Shown here piece after piece: positions 17,790-27,381 of a stretch of DNA of 64,000 nt. Each line of letters begins with the position of its first letter. The stretch's first letter is position 1. Source of the stretch: Salinisphaera sp. Q1T1-3 (GTDB lineage: Bacteria > Pseudomonadota > Gammaproteobacteria > Nevskiales > Salinisphaeraceae). The notes beneath the pieces are model-generated. The model saw only the letters and a list, made by a program, of their open reading frames with translations. It was not told the DNA's origin and made no database searches. A program made the translations under genes and the position numbers. The stretch is taken from assembly GCF_003602005.1 (NCBI RefSeq), contig NZ_QZWD01000003.1, positions 124,001-188,000 on the forward strand, read 5' to 3'.

Positions 17790-18452
17790 ATGACCGATAC
17801 GACAACCGACAAACCGGCGCGTGGCGGTCGCGACTACGCTGGCAGGTCGCTTGCCCAGCGTCGTGCTGCACGACGTGATGCGTTGATCGGTGCCGGCGTG
17901 ACGGTCTTCGGCCGCGATGGCTTCCGGGCGGCGACCGTGAAAGCGATCTGTCGCGAAGCGGGTCTGACCGAGCGATATTTCTACGAGTCGTTCGTCAACA
18001 ACGAGGACCTGTTCGCCACGGTCTACAAGCGCCTGATCGCGGCGCTGGAGACCGCGATGCGCGCCGCCGTGGCTGCGGCCCCCGACGATGCCGAGGCCAT
18101 GTCTCGGGCGGCTTTGGATGTCTATTTCCGGCACATGGCCGATCCGTTGATCGCGCGAATCGTGCTGATCGAGATCTTCGGCATCAGCCCGACGATCGAC
18201 CGGACCTATCGCGCGGTCACGCTCAATTTCGCGCGCCTGACCGAGGAACTGACGGCCCGGATATTCGACCCGCAGGCCCTGCAACATCACGGCGCCACGC
18301 CGCGCCTGTTGTCGATGGGGCTCGTCGGTTCAACCATTCATATCGCGATGTACTGGAACCTCAACGGTTATCGCGAATCACACGACGATGTGGTCAATTC
18401 GGCGCTCGCGGTCTATCGCGCGCTGGCCGACTCGATCAATATCGGCGAGTGA
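17790..18452 (+). CDS. TetR/AcrR family transcriptional regulator
   Basis: The 220-residue protein has a TetR DNA-binding domain at about residues 25-75. The segment TVFGRDGFRAATVKAICREAGLTERYFYESFVN includes the helix-turn-helix; only the first and last parts need checking for family assignment. The C-terminal ligand domain is not assignable. A long basic N-terminal tail (ARGGRDYAGRSLAQRRAARRD) precedes it. The gene follows the redoxin gene by 124 bp and converges with the broken alpha/beta hydrolase gene, so its targets are unclear. Confidence 0.88.
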   Translation: MTDTTTDKPARGGRDYAGRSLAQRRAARRDALIGAGVTVFGRDGFRAATVKAICREAGLTERYFYESFVNNEDLFATVYKRLIAALETAMRAAVAAAPDDAEAMSRAALDVYFRHMADPLIARIVLIEIFGISPTIDRTYRAVTLNFARLTEELTARIFDPQALQHHGATPRLLSMGLVGSTIHIAMYWNLNGYRESHDDVVNSALAVYRALADSINIGE

Positions 18453-18581
18453 GGCGGGCGTCCGGGGCGGGGGACGCACGCCAGCGCATGCCCGACCGGT
18501 GAGCGACGGCCATGGTCCGCTACCGTCAGCCAGTCGGCCGGCACTCATCCGAGCGCGGCTGTGCGCCGACCCGGTCGTCGA

Positions 18582-19480
18582 TCAGGCCGCGTAACCGGCG
18601 TTGGCCTTGAAGTGTTCCCGGCAGCGCGCCGCCACCGTGGGGGCATGAGTCATCACCGCCCAGTGACCGGCTTCGATCTCGTCGACGCGCAGCTTTTCGA
18701 CCCAGGGGGCGACATCACGCACGAAGCCGCGGCCGACGAATGGATCGCGCGTGGCGACGATCAGCTGCACCGGCAAGTGTGTCGGGCGGTGCCGCGGGCG
18801 ACAGAGTCGGGGCAGTACATTGGCGCGATAGAGCTTGATGCCGTAGGCGCCGTCCGACACCCAGGTGGGGGCGACCGGCAGCGACTCGCCCGCAAGGCGG
18901 GCCAGCGCGGGGCGATGAAATGCCGCCATCCCAGGGCGCCGAGACCCGGTACCTGGAACAGGCCGATATACCAGGATCGGCGCAGCTGACGCATGACCCT
19001 GGCACGCTCATCGGTCCAGCGTCGCCGCAGACCGTGACCGACATGATCGAGACACGGCCCGGAAAGGCTGGTATAGCTTGCAATCCGGCGGCTCAGGGCC
19101 GTGTCCGTGACGGCCTCCCAGCTGCCGATCGAGCCCCAGTCGTGGCCGATCAGATGCACGGCGCGCCCGTCCGGGCAGGCCCAGTCCAGAACGGTCGCGA
19201 GATCGTCTCGCAGATGGGATAGCCGATAGGCCCGGGTGGCTCGCGGTCGCGACGAGCGCCCGGCGCCGCGCACGTCGTATCTTATACAGTAGTAGTCGCC
19301 GCTGAGTTCGTGCGTCAGCCGGTCCCAGACGCCGGCGGTATCCGGATAACCGTGCACCATGACGACCCTCGGATGGCCGGGGTCACCGTCGGTGTAGCAG
19401 GCCAGCGTGACGTGCCCGGTATCGATCAGCGCATCGGGCTCGCGTTCGGTGCGTATCCGGTTGGGTTCCGAATCGGGCAT
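18582..19480 (-). pseudogene. Alpha/beta hydrolase (Asp-nucleophile type) interrupted by a frameshift
   Basis: The N-terminal two thirds read in one frame from the ATG at 19480: the oxyanion segment VVMVHGYPDT, the lid-side YDVRGAGRSSRP, and the nucleophile elbow LIGHDWGS with Asp as in epoxide hydrolases and dehalogenases. Around 18890-18920 homology moves to a second frame, which carries NVLPRL, VQLIVATRDPFV with the acid residue, and the histidine in EAGHWAVM, and stops at 18582. The two halves together make a full-length hydrolase. The shift fits loss of one base (or gain of two). It may be a true pseudogene or a sequencing error. The start could also be GTG at 19543, but the ATG gives a more usual N-terminus. 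Confidence 0.75.
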
Positions 19481-19641
19481 GTCGAATCTCGATGCGATGT
19501 TGACATCGAAAAATGGCACAGAGGGTCCAGAGCGGCAAGACACGGCGTCGGCTCGCGTTCCCGCGGGTCTCTCGACATTGGCAGGATATCGTCATCCGGA
19601 TGCGATGCCCGATTCCCCGCGCCGCGCATCTCGTGTCGATA

Positions 19642-20457
19642 TCAGTCTGTCGTGTTGTCGGAACCGTCCTTGTCGTGGAGATGTTCCATGATCATGGCGA
19701 GCCGGTCGCCGAGATGCTGATCGGCCGAGTTGGCCATGGCACGCGCGACTTCCGGCAATACGGCCATCTCGACGAGCGGGCGCAGCCGCCATACCAGATC
19801 GGCCAGCGATGACAGATCCTCGCTGGGGGGCAGCTGGCCTTCGCCGTAACGATCGAAGACATGTCGGGCCACCAGCTTGACCATGGCATCGGAGGCCTGT
19901 TCGACGTTGGCGCGCAGATGGCCGACCACATCCAGCATGTCTTCCAACGGGATGCCGGCGCGTACCAGCTCGGCGCCGGCATGCAGCATGCGCGGGCTCG
20001 GCACCCGGAATCGCATACCTTCAGGACGCAGGACATCGAGCTCGATCGCCTTGTTGAGCGCCCGGCGCGAAAAGTTGCCCTGAAACATCCGGAGCAACTG
20101 CGGCATGGTCATGTAGTCCGGCAGTTCGTCGGACCAGGGCGTGGCGACCGCCGTCTCGAGTCCGAGCAGCGAGCCGATATCGTTGCCACGCTCCCAGGAT
20201 TCGATCAGTTCGCCGATGTTCGACAGCGTGTAGCCGCGCTCCAGAAGCCGGTTGATGATGCGCAGTCGCGACAGATGCGCGTCGTTGTAGATGCCCTTGC
20301 GTCCCCGGCGTTCCGGCGGGGGCAACAGGCCGCGATCTTGGTAGGCACGGATGTTGCGCACGGTCGAACCGGTCTTGGCGGCCAGTTCGTCGATCGAGAA
20401 TTCCGGGCGGGCCAGCGTGTCGGGACCGGCGATGTCAGGGAAGGGTTCGGTCATCAC
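19642..20457 (-). CDS. MerR family transcriptional regulator
   Basis: The 271-residue protein opens with a MerR winged-helix domain at about residues 18-90: FSIDELAAKTGSTVRNIRAYQDRGLLPPPER, then a Tyr/His-rich wing and the RLLERGYTLSNIGELIE helix. The long C-terminal part is helical and lacks the Cys clusters of metal sensors, so the signal is unknown. Proteins of this length and shape are common in Proteobacteria and Actinobacteria near lipid or hydrolase genes. It lies 161 bp upstream of the broken hydrolase on the same strand and may have controlled it. GTG at 20457 or the adjoining ATG is the start. Confidence 0.85.
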   Translation of the reverse strand: MMTEPFPDIAGPDTLARPEFSIDELAAKTGSTVRNIRAYQDRGLLPPPERRGRKGIYNDAHLSRLRIINRLLERGYTLSNIGELIESWERGNDIGSLLGLETAVATPWSDELPDYMTMPQLLRMFQGNFSRRALNKAIELDVLRPEGMRFRVPSPRMLHAGAELVRAGIPLEDMLDVVGHLRANVEQASDAMVKLVARHVFDRYGEGQLPPSEDLSSLADLVWRLRPLVEMAVLPEVARAMANSADQHLGDRLAMIMEHLHDKDGSDNTTD

Positions 20458-20508
20458 CCAAGGATAGCCGCCGGGATAACGTGCGTCATCCCGGCGGGGT
20501 GTGCGCTG

Positions 20509-21156
20509 TCACGCGCGAAGACGGTCTTCGTCGGCCTGCCGTCGATAGTGGGCGAGTTCGTCGATCGTCAGCACCGGCATATCGTGACGTTCGGCATATG
20601 CGGTGATCGCGTCGTTGTCGGCCATGGTGCCGTCGGGATTCATCAGTTCGCAGAGCACGGCCGCCGTGCGCATGCCGGCCAGCCGGGCGATATCCACGGC
20701 ACCTTCGGTATGACCGCGTCGGGCGAGCACGCCTTCGTCGCTGGCCCGAAGCGGGAAGATATGGCCCGGACTCACGATGCGAGCGCTGCCATCGAGCGCG
20801 CCCAGGGCGGCCTGGATGGTCACGAGCCGGTCGGCGGCCGAGACTCCAGTGGTTACGCCGTCAGCGGCTTCGATGCTGATGGTGAAGCCAGTGTGATTCT
20901 TGCTCTGGTTATTGGACACCATCGGCACCAGGCCGAGCGCATCGACATCGTCGGGCAGAAAGCACAGGCAGACGATGCCGGAGCCATCGCGGATCATCTT
21001 GACCATCGTGTCGAGACGCAGGTTCTCGGCCGCGGCCACGATATCGGCTTCGTTCTCGCGATCGGAGTCGTCGAGCAGCAGAACCGGCAGACCGGCCTGA
21101 TAGGCCGCCACCGCGGCGGCGATACGCGGGTAATCGGCAAAGGAATGATCGGACAT
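20509..21156 (-). CDS. ribB: 3,4-dihydroxy-2-butanone 4-phosphate synthase RibB
   Basis: The 215-residue enzyme turns ribulose 5-phosphate into the four-carbon precursor of riboflavin. Family marks are the acidic loop LDDSDRENEADIV, SKNHTGFTISIEA, the GVTTGVSAADR block and RRGHTEGAVDIARLAG with the metal-binding His. Length fits monofunctional RibB rather than a RibBA fusion. The gene stands apart from other rib genes and is preceded by an FMN riboswitch, so its expression should drop when FMN is plentiful. Confidence 0.95.
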   Translation of the reverse strand: MSDHSFADYPRIAAAVAAYQAGLPVLLLDDSDRENEADIVAAAENLRLDTMVKMIRDGSGIVCLCFLPDDVDALGLVPMVSNNQSKNHTGFTISIEAADGVTTGVSAADRLVTIQAALGALDGSARIVSPGHIFPLRASDEGVLARRGHTEGAVDIARLAGMRTAAVLCELMNPDGTMADNDAITAYAERHDMPVLTIDELAHYRRQADEDRLRA

Positions 21157-21225
21157 GAAACGTTCTCGCTGTTTTGAGTCAACGTTTCAGGGCATGCGAG
21201 CACGCCCTGCGACGAGCGTCGTCGC
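21157..21225 (-). promoter_or_regulatory. Candidate expression platform of the ribB riboswitch
   Basis: Between the riboswitch and ribB lie three successive dyads: GCGACGA and TCGTCGC (21209-21225), AGGGC and GCCCT (21189-21208), and GAAACGTT and AACGTTTC (21157-21164 and 21181-21188). The last pair brackets the ribosome binding site and ends next to the ATG. No T-run is present, so control of translation is more likely than termination. Confidence 0.6.
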
Positions 21226-21241
21226 GATGCGCGATCCCGCG

Positions 21242-21376
21242 TCTTCTTTCATCCGGACTGTGACCGTCGGCTCTGGCCTCTCACCAGATCTGCTGACCTT
21301 TCGATACGTCGAAAGCGCTCGTGGGCTCGGCTCGAAAGCCATACCACCGGTGGGGAATTGCGCCCCGCCCTGAAGA
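21242..21376 (-). ncRNA. FMN riboswitch (RFN element)
   Basis: On the minus strand the order of conserved RFN blocks is complete: GGGCGGGGCGCAATTCCCC, ACCGGTGGTAT, AGCCCACGAGCG, GGTCAGCAGATCTGGT, GAGAGGCCAGAGCCGACGG, and AGTCCGGATGAAAGAAG. It ends 85 bases before the ribB ATG. A TATACT hexamer at 21385-21390 on the same strand is placed so that transcription would begin at the edge of the aptamer. Confidence 0.98.
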
Positions 21377-21384
21377 CGGTTTCG

Positions 21385-21390
21385 AGTATA
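21385..21390 (-). promoter_or_regulatory. Candidate -10 element for the ribB leader
   Basis: The hexamer TATACT lies about 9 bp before the aptamer. The -35 position (CTGCGG at 17 bp spacing) is poor. Confidence 0.5.
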
Positions 21391-21426
21391 GCCCATCCCT
21401 GAAGGGGCCGCAGCGGATTGGCGACG

Positions 21427-21457
21427 AAAAACGACCCGGTCGCAATGGCCGGGTCGT
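21427..21457 (-). terminator. Intrinsic terminator of the ferritin-like gene
   Basis: ACGACCCGG pairs with CCGGGTCGT around a 9-nt loop, and the minus strand continues with a T-run. It follows the stop at 21513 and separates this gene from the ribB leader. Confidence 0.88.
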
Positions 21458-21512
21458 ATTGTGGCAACGACGGCATCCGCGGACGCTGCCGTCTTCAAGC
21501 CACAGCGCGGGA

Positions 21513-22574
21513 TCAGCTGTCGTCGCCGCTCTGATCGGCGCTGGCGGTCAACGTGCCTCGTGTGCCGTTCGGGAAGAAGCCGCCGCCGCTGCCCATCTCG
21601 CCGCCACCCGGTTTCTGTTGCGGCGTCAGATAGACGATGTTGTGAACCTGCTGCGGGGATCGGCTGTACGTGATGCCGTTGTCGTCGGTCGGTACGATGT
21701 TGGTCGCACGATAGTTTGCCCCGTAAATCGAGACCATGGTGTCGGCGTTGCCGATGCCCTGATCGAGATCGTCGTCGCCGTCGAGGCTGTCGCGGGCGTC
21801 GGAAATGGCATTGATGGCCTGGCCGATGGACAGGCCGGTGTCGCCGAGCGACTGGTCCATGCGCGAGGTCAGCACCGTACGCACGAGGCCCGCGTGGTAG
21901 CCCTCGACGGACAGGATGCCGGCGGCGGCGGTCAGCAGGTCCCGGTTGCGCAAGAAGCGCGCGCCGCCCTTGTAGGCCGTCACGCCGACATCCTCGAAGA
22001 TGAAGGCCCCGATCAGGAAATTGATCGGTCCGGCGAACGGGTCGAAACTGCTCAGGCCGGCGGCCTGGGCCGCGGCGTTGAAGGCGTCGGTGAAATTGAT
22101 CGCCGGGCGGGCGATTACGCCATCGCCGAGGCCGGAGCGAAGGAATTGCACATGATCGAGCTCGTCGCCTGCGATTTCGGCGGCGTATCGGCCGATCAGG
22201 GGCTCGCTCGAGAAATCGACCTGTCGTCCGCCGACCACATCGCCGGGCGATTGGCTGGACCCGTTGATGTCGTCTGTCTGCAGGCCCATGCCGGTGACGG
22301 CGCGAAGATAGTATTCGGCTTCCAGATATTCGAGGTTGAGTGCGAACTGCAGAACGGCTGCATCGCCCGGGCCGTCATCCGGTGTGTCGTCGTTGTTCTG
22401 GGCCACAGCGACACTGTTGCTGTCGCTACAGGCGCCGAGCAGGGCGCTGCCGACCAGGCCGGCGGTATACATGCCGCTGTGGGCCAGAAAACGGCGCCGA
22501 CTACGGCTCAGTGGGCCACCGGTCGTACTGTCGATGATCTTCGGACTGTCGTTCGTGCGTGCCGGGTCCGTCAT
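21513..22574 (-). CDS. Exported ferritin-like domain protein
   Basis: The 353-residue protein has a Tat-type signal (Arg26-Arg28 then a hydrophobic run) that ends in LLGAC with Cys49, so it may be a Tat-exported lipoprotein. Residues 70-240 form a ferritin-like four-helix domain. Glu85, Glu138-x-x-His141, Glu194 and Glu224-x-x-His227 are spaced as in diiron ferritins, so a metal site is likely kept. The domain resembles the Ferritin_2 group that includes plant desiccation-related PCC13-62. The C-terminal 110 residues are acidic then Gly-rich and unassigned. GGAGGA precedes the ATG. Its function is unknown; oxidative or dry stress protection is only an inference. Confidence 0.8.
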   Translation of the reverse strand: MTDPARTNDSPKIIDSTTGGPLSRSRRRFLAHSGMYTAGLVGSALLGACSDSNSVAVAQNNDDTPDDGPGDAAVLQFALNLEYLEAEYYLRAVTGMGLQTDDINGSSQSPGDVVGGRQVDFSSEPLIGRYAAEIAGDELDHVQFLRSGLGDGVIARPAINFTDAFNAAAQAAGLSSFDPFAGPINFLIGAFIFEDVGVTAYKGGARFLRNRDLLTAAAGILSVEGYHAGLVRTVLTSRMDQSLGDTGLSIGQAINAISDARDSLDGDDDLDQGIGNADTMVSIYGANYRATNIVPTDDNGITYSRSPQQVHNIVYLTPQQKPGGGEMGSGGGFFPNGTRGTLTASADQSGDDS

Positions 22575-22993
22575 GTGTTGATCCTCCCCCGAGTCGGGTT
22601 ATTCGTATGTTCTTTGGATAACGTCGACGCGCCTGGCCGGCGTCGATGTCACGGGCGATCGCCAGATCGCCTGTCGGATCGACGCTAGCACAATAAAAAA
22701 TATTAAAAGTCAATCATTGGTCGTGGAAAATATTTTTAATTACATTCTAATAGTTGCCGTTTAAATGGTGTCGCGCTAACTGGTTGATCCGAGAGTATCC
22801 GCCGGTTGGTGGTCGTTTTGATTCGGCTATCGCAGCTCGTTTTTCGATTGCGAAAAGCAATGCCAGGAGGTGCTTCTGGTACCGGTTTTTCCTCCATCGG
22901 GCCCGGTGACGGCGGTTGACAGGCTGCTTGTTGCTCGGGTGGGCGCGTTGCCTGACAATGGCCCTCTTCAAAAAAACTAGCCGTGGAGTGGAG
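22575..22993. other. Divergent promoter region between the ferritin-like gene and tkt
   Basis: No gene is supported. An A+T-rich core at 22690-22760 contains an imperfect inverted repeat. GCGATC and GATCGC face each other at 22655-22670. A small dyad TTTTCG-ATTG-CGAAAA lies at 22851-22866. A TTGACA at about 22917 could be a -35 for tkt, but no good -10 follows it. Confidence 0.5.
22692..22741. repeat. A+T-rich inverted repeat, 13-bp arms
   Basis: AATAAAAAATATT at 22692-22704 and AATATTTTTAATT at 22729-22741 are complementary at 12 of 13 positions with a 24-bp centre. The composition contrasts sharply with the GC-rich flanks and could serve as a nucleoid-protein or promoter upstream element. 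Confidence 0.7.
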
Positions 22994-24997
22994 ATGCCAG
23001 AACGTCGTGATCTCGCCAATGCGATCCGTATTCTTTCGATGGACGCTGTCCAGCAGTGCGGCTCGGGTCATCCCGGCATGCCGATGGGCATGGCCGATAT
23101 TGCTGAAGTACTGTTCAATGACCACCTGAAGTTCAACCCGACCAATCCCGACTGGTTCGATCGCGACCGGTTCGTGTTGTCCAACGGTCACGGCTCGATG
23201 CTGCAGTACGCCGCGCTTCATCTGAGCGGCTACGATCTGTCGATCGACGATCTCAAGCAGCTGCGACAGCTGCATTCGCGTACGCCGGGCCATCCCGAGA
23301 ATACTGAAACGCCCGGTGTCGAGACGACCACCGGCCCGTTGGGTCAGGGGCTTGGCAACTCGGTTGGCATGGCTCTGGCCGAAGCCAGCCTGGCGGCGCA
23401 TTTCAACAAGGACGGCCACGAAGTCGTCGATCATTACACTTATTGCTTCGCCGGCGACGGTTGCATGATGGAAGGGGTCTCCCACGAGGCCTGTGCGCTG
23501 GCCGGCACACTGGGGCTCGGCAAGCTGATCGTCTTCTATGACGACAACGGCATCTCCATCGACGGCGAAGTGAAGAACTGGTTCACCGACGACACCGCCA
23601 AGCGCTTCGAGGCTTATGGCTGGCAGGTGATGCGGGATGTCGACGGGCATGACGCCGATGCCATCAATGCCGCCATCGAGGCGGCCAAGAACGAATCGTC
23701 GAAGCCGACACTGGTTTGCTGCAAGACCGTGATCGGCTTCGGCGCGCCGAACCTGGGCGGTACGGCCAAGGCTCACGGCGCCGCGCTCGGCGACGACGAG
23801 ATCGCCGCGGCCCGCAAGGAACTGGGCTGGTCCGACGAGACCCGTTTTGCGATCCCGGACGATATCTACGCGGCCTGGAACCATCGCGACGCCGGCCAGA
23901 AGGCCGAATCGGACTGGAATCAGCGTTACGAGGCGTTCTCCCGGGCCGCCCCCGAGCTTGCGGCCGAATTCGTGCGTCGCACCAACGAGCGCTTCCCGGA
24001 CAACTGGGCCGAGACCGCCACGCAGTTCATCGAGCAGACGCAGGCCGAGGGCAAGCGCACTGCAACGCGCAAGTCCTCCAAGGCTGCGCTCGGCGCCTAT
24101 GCGACGGTCCTGCCGGAACTGTTCGGCGGCTCGGCGGATCTGAGCGGGTCGAACGGCACGGATTTCGACGGCTACCAGCCGGTCTCTGCTGCCGACAAGA
24201 CCGGCAACTATGTCTGCTACGGCGTGCGCGAGTTCGGCATGTCGGCGATCACCAACGGTCTGTCGCTGCACGGTGGCCTGATTCCGTTCGGTGCCACGTT
24301 CCTGACCTTTTCCGACTATGCGCGCAACGCGGTACGCATGGCTTCGCTCATGAAGGCGCGCAACGTGTTCGTCTATACCCACGACTCGATCGGGGTCGGC
24401 GAGGACGGGCCCACGCATCAGCCGATCGAGCATGTGGCTTCGTTGCGGCTGATTCCGGGGCTGCACGTCTGGCGTCCGGGCGACGATGTGGAAGTGGCCG
24501 TGGCCTGGCGTGCCGCCATCGAGCGCGCCGACGGTCCGGTGGCGCTCGCGCTGTCGCGTCAGGACACCGATCATCAGGATCGCGATGCCGAGGCCGTGGC
24601 CAACATCGCGCGCGGCGGCTATGTGATCAAGGACACCCAGGGCAAGCCCGATGCGATCGTCATGGCGACCGGCACCGAGCTCGAGCTGGCGGTCAAGGCA
24701 GCCGACCGGCTCGCCGGTGAAGGCGTGGCCGTGCGCGTTGTGTCCATGCCGTGTCTGGATGTGTTCGTCGACCAGGACACGGCCTATCGCGAATCGGTCC
24801 TGCCGGCCGACATCAGCGCGCGCGTGGCCGTCGAGGCCGGGGTCAGCGATTCCTGGTTCCGCTATGTCGGTGCCACCGGCGAAGTGGTCGGCGTCAACCA
24901 GTTCGGCATGTCCGGCCCGGGCGACGAAGTCTTCAATGCGCTCGGTGTGACCGTCGATGCCGTGGCCGACGCCCTGCGTCGTCAGGTCAAGGGTTGA
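22994..24997 (+). CDS. tkt: Transketolase
   Basis: The 667-residue thiamine-diphosphate enzyme moves two-carbon units between sugar phosphates in the pentose phosphate pathway. It has [20 protein letters not shown], the NGHGSML block, [14 protein letters not shown], the ThDP motif beginning GDG and ending in the FYDDNGIS segment, and GVREFGM with the catalytic Glu in the pyrimidine domain. The ATG at 22994 is preferred: GGAG lies five bases upstream and the length then matches TktA (663). An in-frame extension to 22916 lacks a binding site. gap and pgk follow, a common order. Confidence 0.96.
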   Translation: MPERRDLANAIRILSMDAVQQCGSGHPGMPMGMADIAEVLFNDHLKFNPTNPDWFDRDRFVLSNGHGSMLQYAALHLSGYDLSIDDLKQLRQLHSRTPGHPENTETPGVETTTGPLGQGLGNSVGMALAEASLAAHFNKDGHEVVDHYTYCFAGDGCMMEGVSHEACALAGTLGLGKLIVFYDDNGISIDGEVKNWFTDDTAKRFEAYGWQVMRDVDGHDADAINAAIEAAKNESSKPTLVCCKTVIGFGAPNLGGTAKAHGAALGDDEIAAARKELGWSDETRFAIPDDIYAAWNHRDAGQKAESDWNQRYEAFSRAAPELAAEFVRRTNERFPDNWAETATQFIEQTQAEGKRTATRKSSKAALGAYATVLPELFGGSADLSGSNGTDFDGYQPVSAADKTGNYVCYGVREFGMSAITNGLSLHGGLIPFGATFLTFSDYARNAVRMASLMKARNVFVYTHDSIGVGEDGPTHQPIEHVASLRLIPGLHVWRPGDDVEVAVAWRAAIERADGPVALALSRQDTDHQDRDAEAVANIARGGYVIKDTQGKPDAIVMATGTELELAVKAADRLAGEGVAVRVVSMPCLDVFVDQDTAYRESVLPADISARVAVEAGVSDSWFRYVGATGEVVGVNQFGMSGPGDEVFNALGVTVDAVADALRRQVKG

Positions 24998-25055
24998 TCG
25001 ACCCCGCCACCTGCGCCAGATTTTCAAACGTCATCAACGTGAGGAGTTAATCCAC

Positions 25056-26063
25056 ATGGCAGTCAAGATCGGAATCAATGGCTACGGCCGCATCGGGCGC
25101 AACGTGCTGCGGGCGCTCTATGAGGCCGGCCGCACGAATGAGCTCGAAATCGTCGCGATCAACGATCTGGGCGATGCGAACATGAATGCGCATCTGACCC
25201 AGTACGACACCGCCCATGGCAAGTTCCCGGGCGAAGTCAAGGCTGAGGGCGAAGATCTCGTCGTCAACGGCGACAAGATCAAGGTGCTGTCCGAGCGCAA
25301 TCCGGCGGATCTGCCCTGGGGCGATCTCGGTGTCGAGGTGGTGCTGGAGTGCACCGGCCTGTTCGCCAGCGAAGAGAAAGCGAGTGCGCATCTGAAGGGC
25401 GGCGCCAAGAAGGTGCTGGTCTCGGCGCCGGCCGGCGACATGAAGACGATCGTCTACGGCGTGAACCATGAAACGCTGACCGCCGACGACAAGATCGTCT
25501 CCAACGCCTCCTGCACGACGAACTGCCTGGCACCGCTGGTCAAGCCGCTGCATGAGGCCTTCGGTATCGAGTACGGGCTGATGAACACCATCCACTCGTA
25601 CACGAACGACCAGGTGCTATCGGACGTCTATCACAAGGACATCCGTCGGGCGCGCAGCGCGACTCAGAGCATGATCCCGACCAAGACCGGCGCGGCGGCC
25701 GCCGTCGGCATGGTGTTGCCGGATCTCGACGGCAAGCTCGACGGCTTCGCCGTGCGCGTGCCGACCATCAACGTCTCGTTCGTCGATCTGTCGGCGACGG
25801 TTCGCCAGGACGTCACGATCGAGCAGGTCAACGAAGTCCTGAAAAACGCTGCCAACGGCGAACTCAAGGGCGTGCTGGCCTACACCGACGAAGAGCTGGT
25901 GTCGCAGGACTACAACCACAATCCGGTGTCCTCGACGGTCGATTCCAAGCTGACCAAGGTGGCCGGCGGTCGCCTGATCAAGGTCTGCTCCTGGTACGAC
26001 AACGAATGGGGCTTTTCCAACCGCATGCTCGACACGGCACTGGCCATGGCCAAGGCCGGCTGA
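25056..26063 (+). CDS. gap: Glyceraldehyde-3-phosphate dehydrogenase
   Basis: The 335-residue protein has the NAD-binding start [18 protein letters not shown], the active-site [12 protein letters not shown], the catalytic histidine in [10 protein letters not shown], the phosphate-site [16 protein letters not shown] and the C-terminal [12 protein letters not shown]. These are marks of phosphorylating GAPDH rather than erythrose-4-phosphate dehydrogenase. The INDLGD segment after the second strand points to NAD. The start has GAGGAG ten bases upstream. It sits 58 bp after tkt. Confidence 0.97.
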   Translation: MAVKIGINGYGRIGRNVLRALYEAGRTNELEIVAINDLGDANMNAHLTQYDTAHGKFPGEVKAEGEDLVVNGDKIKVLSERNPADLPWGDLGVEVVLECTGLFASEEKASAHLKGGAKKVLVSAPAGDMKTIVYGVNHETLTADDKIVSNASCTTNCLAPLVKPLHEAFGIEYGLMNTIHSYTNDQVLSDVYHKDIRRARSATQSMIPTKTGAAAAVGMVLPDLDGKLDGFAVRVPTINVSFVDLSATVRQDVTIEQVNEVLKNAANGELKGVLAYTDEELVSQDYNHNPVSSTVDSKLTKVAGGRLIKVCSWYDNEWGFSNRMLDTALAMAKAG

Positions 26064-26086
26064 TCGACCGGTTCATCGCCCAGACT

Positions 26087-26115
26087 GCAAAGGCCGGACA
26101 CTGTCCGGTCTTTGC
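26087..26115 (+). terminator. Hairpin between gap and pgk, possible terminator or mRNA end
   Basis: A 13-bp stem (GCAAAGGCCGGAC against GTCCGGTCTTTGC, one G-T pair) closes a 3-nt loop. Only a short mixed T-run follows, so read-through into pgk is likely. Confidence 0.6.
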
Positions 26116-26199
26116 GTTTGTGGGCCTCTGATACCCCTTGCCGGCCGCTGCGCCACCGCGCCGACGCGGCCGATCACGAATTCAAGAATGGTGTAAGAC

Positions 26200-27375
26200 A
26201 TGACCCTGCTTTCGATGGACGATGTCGAACTCGCTGGCAAGCGCGTGCTGATCCGCGAGGATCTCAACGTCCCGATCAAGAACGGCGAAGTCGCCTCCGC
26301 CGCCCGCCTGCGGGCGTCCCTGCCGACGATGAAGAAAGCGATCGAGGCGGGCGCGCGCGTGATGGTCACGGCTCATCTGGGCCGGCCAACCGAAGGCGAG
26401 CCCTCGGAGGCCGATTCGCTGGCGCCGGTGGCGCGCTGGCTGTCGGCCGAACTCGGCTTTGAGGTGCCGCTGGTCCGTGACTGGCTCGACGGCGTCGATG
26501 TGGCCGAAGGGCAGCTCGTGGTCTGCGAGAACGTGCGCTTCAACGTGGGCGAGAAGGGCAACGATGAAACGTTGGCCCGGAAGATGGGCGCGCTGTGCGA
26601 TGTGTTCGTCATGGACGCGTTCGGCACGGCGCATCGTGCCCAGGCCTCGACCGAAGGCGTGGCCCGCTTTGCGCCGGTGGCCTGTGCCGGCCCGTTGCTG
26701 ATGGCCGAGGTCGAGGCGTTGACGGCGGCGATGGATGATCCGAAGCGGCCGCTGGTCGTGGTTGTCGGCGGCTCCAAGGTCTCGTCCAAGCTGGCGCTGC
26801 TCAAGTCCCTGTCCAAGCTGGCCGACCAGCTGATCGTCGGCGGTGGGATCGCCAATACCTTCCTCGCCGCGGCCGGGCATGACGTCGGGGGATCACTCTA
26901 CGAGGCCGATCTGGTCGATGAGGCCAAGGCCATCCTGGCCGATATCCGCTCGCGCGGCGGCGATATTCCGTTGCCGGAAGACGTGATCGTGGCTAACGAG
27001 CTGTCGGAGCATGCCAAGGCAGCCGAGCGTGCCATCGACGCGGTCGGTTCCGACGAGATGATCCTCGATGTCGGTCCGAAGGCGCGTGCGGTGGTGTCCG
27101 ACGTGCTCAAGTCGGCCGGCACGATCGTCTGGAACGGCCCGGTCGGCGTGTTCGAGATCGATGCCTTCGGCGGCGGCACCAAGGCCTTGTCCGAAGCGAT
27201 CGCTGCATCCGCGGCGTTCTCGATCGCCGGCGGCGGCGACACGCTCGCTGCGATCGAGAAATACGACGTCGGCGACGATGTCTCCTATATCTCGACCGGC
27301 GGCGGTGCCTTCCTCGAGTTTCTCGAGGGCAAGACGCTACCCGCGATTGCCGCGCTGCGCGACCGCGCTGGCTGA
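26200..27375 (+). CDS. pgk: Phosphoglycerate kinase
   Basis: The 391-residue enzyme transfers the acyl phosphate of 1,3-bisphosphoglycerate to ADP. It shows the family signature near residue 15 ([12 protein letters not shown]), the basic patch [10 protein letters not shown], the ENVRFNVGE block, [11 protein letters not shown], the nucleotide loop WNGPVGVFE and the final [11 protein letters not shown] and STGGGAFLE. It follows gap by 137 bp and is followed after 7 bp by the MoxR gene, so those genes should be co-transcribed. Confidence 0.97.
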   Translation: MTLLSMDDVELAGKRVLIREDLNVPIKNGEVASAARLRASLPTMKKAIEAGARVMVTAHLGRPTEGEPSEADSLAPVARWLSAELGFEVPLVRDWLDGVDVAEGQLVVCENVRFNVGEKGNDETLARKMGALCDVFVMDAFGTAHRAQASTEGVARFAPVACAGPLLMAEVEALTAAMDDPKRPLVVVVGGSKVSSKLALLKSLSKLADQLIVGGGIANTFLAAAGHDVGGSLYEADLVDEAKAILADIRSRGGDIPLPEDVIVANELSEHAKAAERAIDAVGSDEMILDVGPKARAVVSDVLKSAGTIVWNGPVGVFEIDAFGGGTKALSEAIAASAAFSIAGGGDTLAAIEKYDVGDDVSYISTGGGAFLEFLEGKTLPAIAALRDRAG

Positions 27376-27381
27376 GGGGGC

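Noticed and set aside
22736-25027. 763-codon open frame on the minus strand
   Set aside because: It is antisense to tkt; its translation is rich in Arg, Gly and His and shows no family motif.
24957-25055. Upstream extension of gap to 24957
   Set aside because: It would overlap tkt; the ATG at 25056 has a strong binding site and gives the standard N-terminus.
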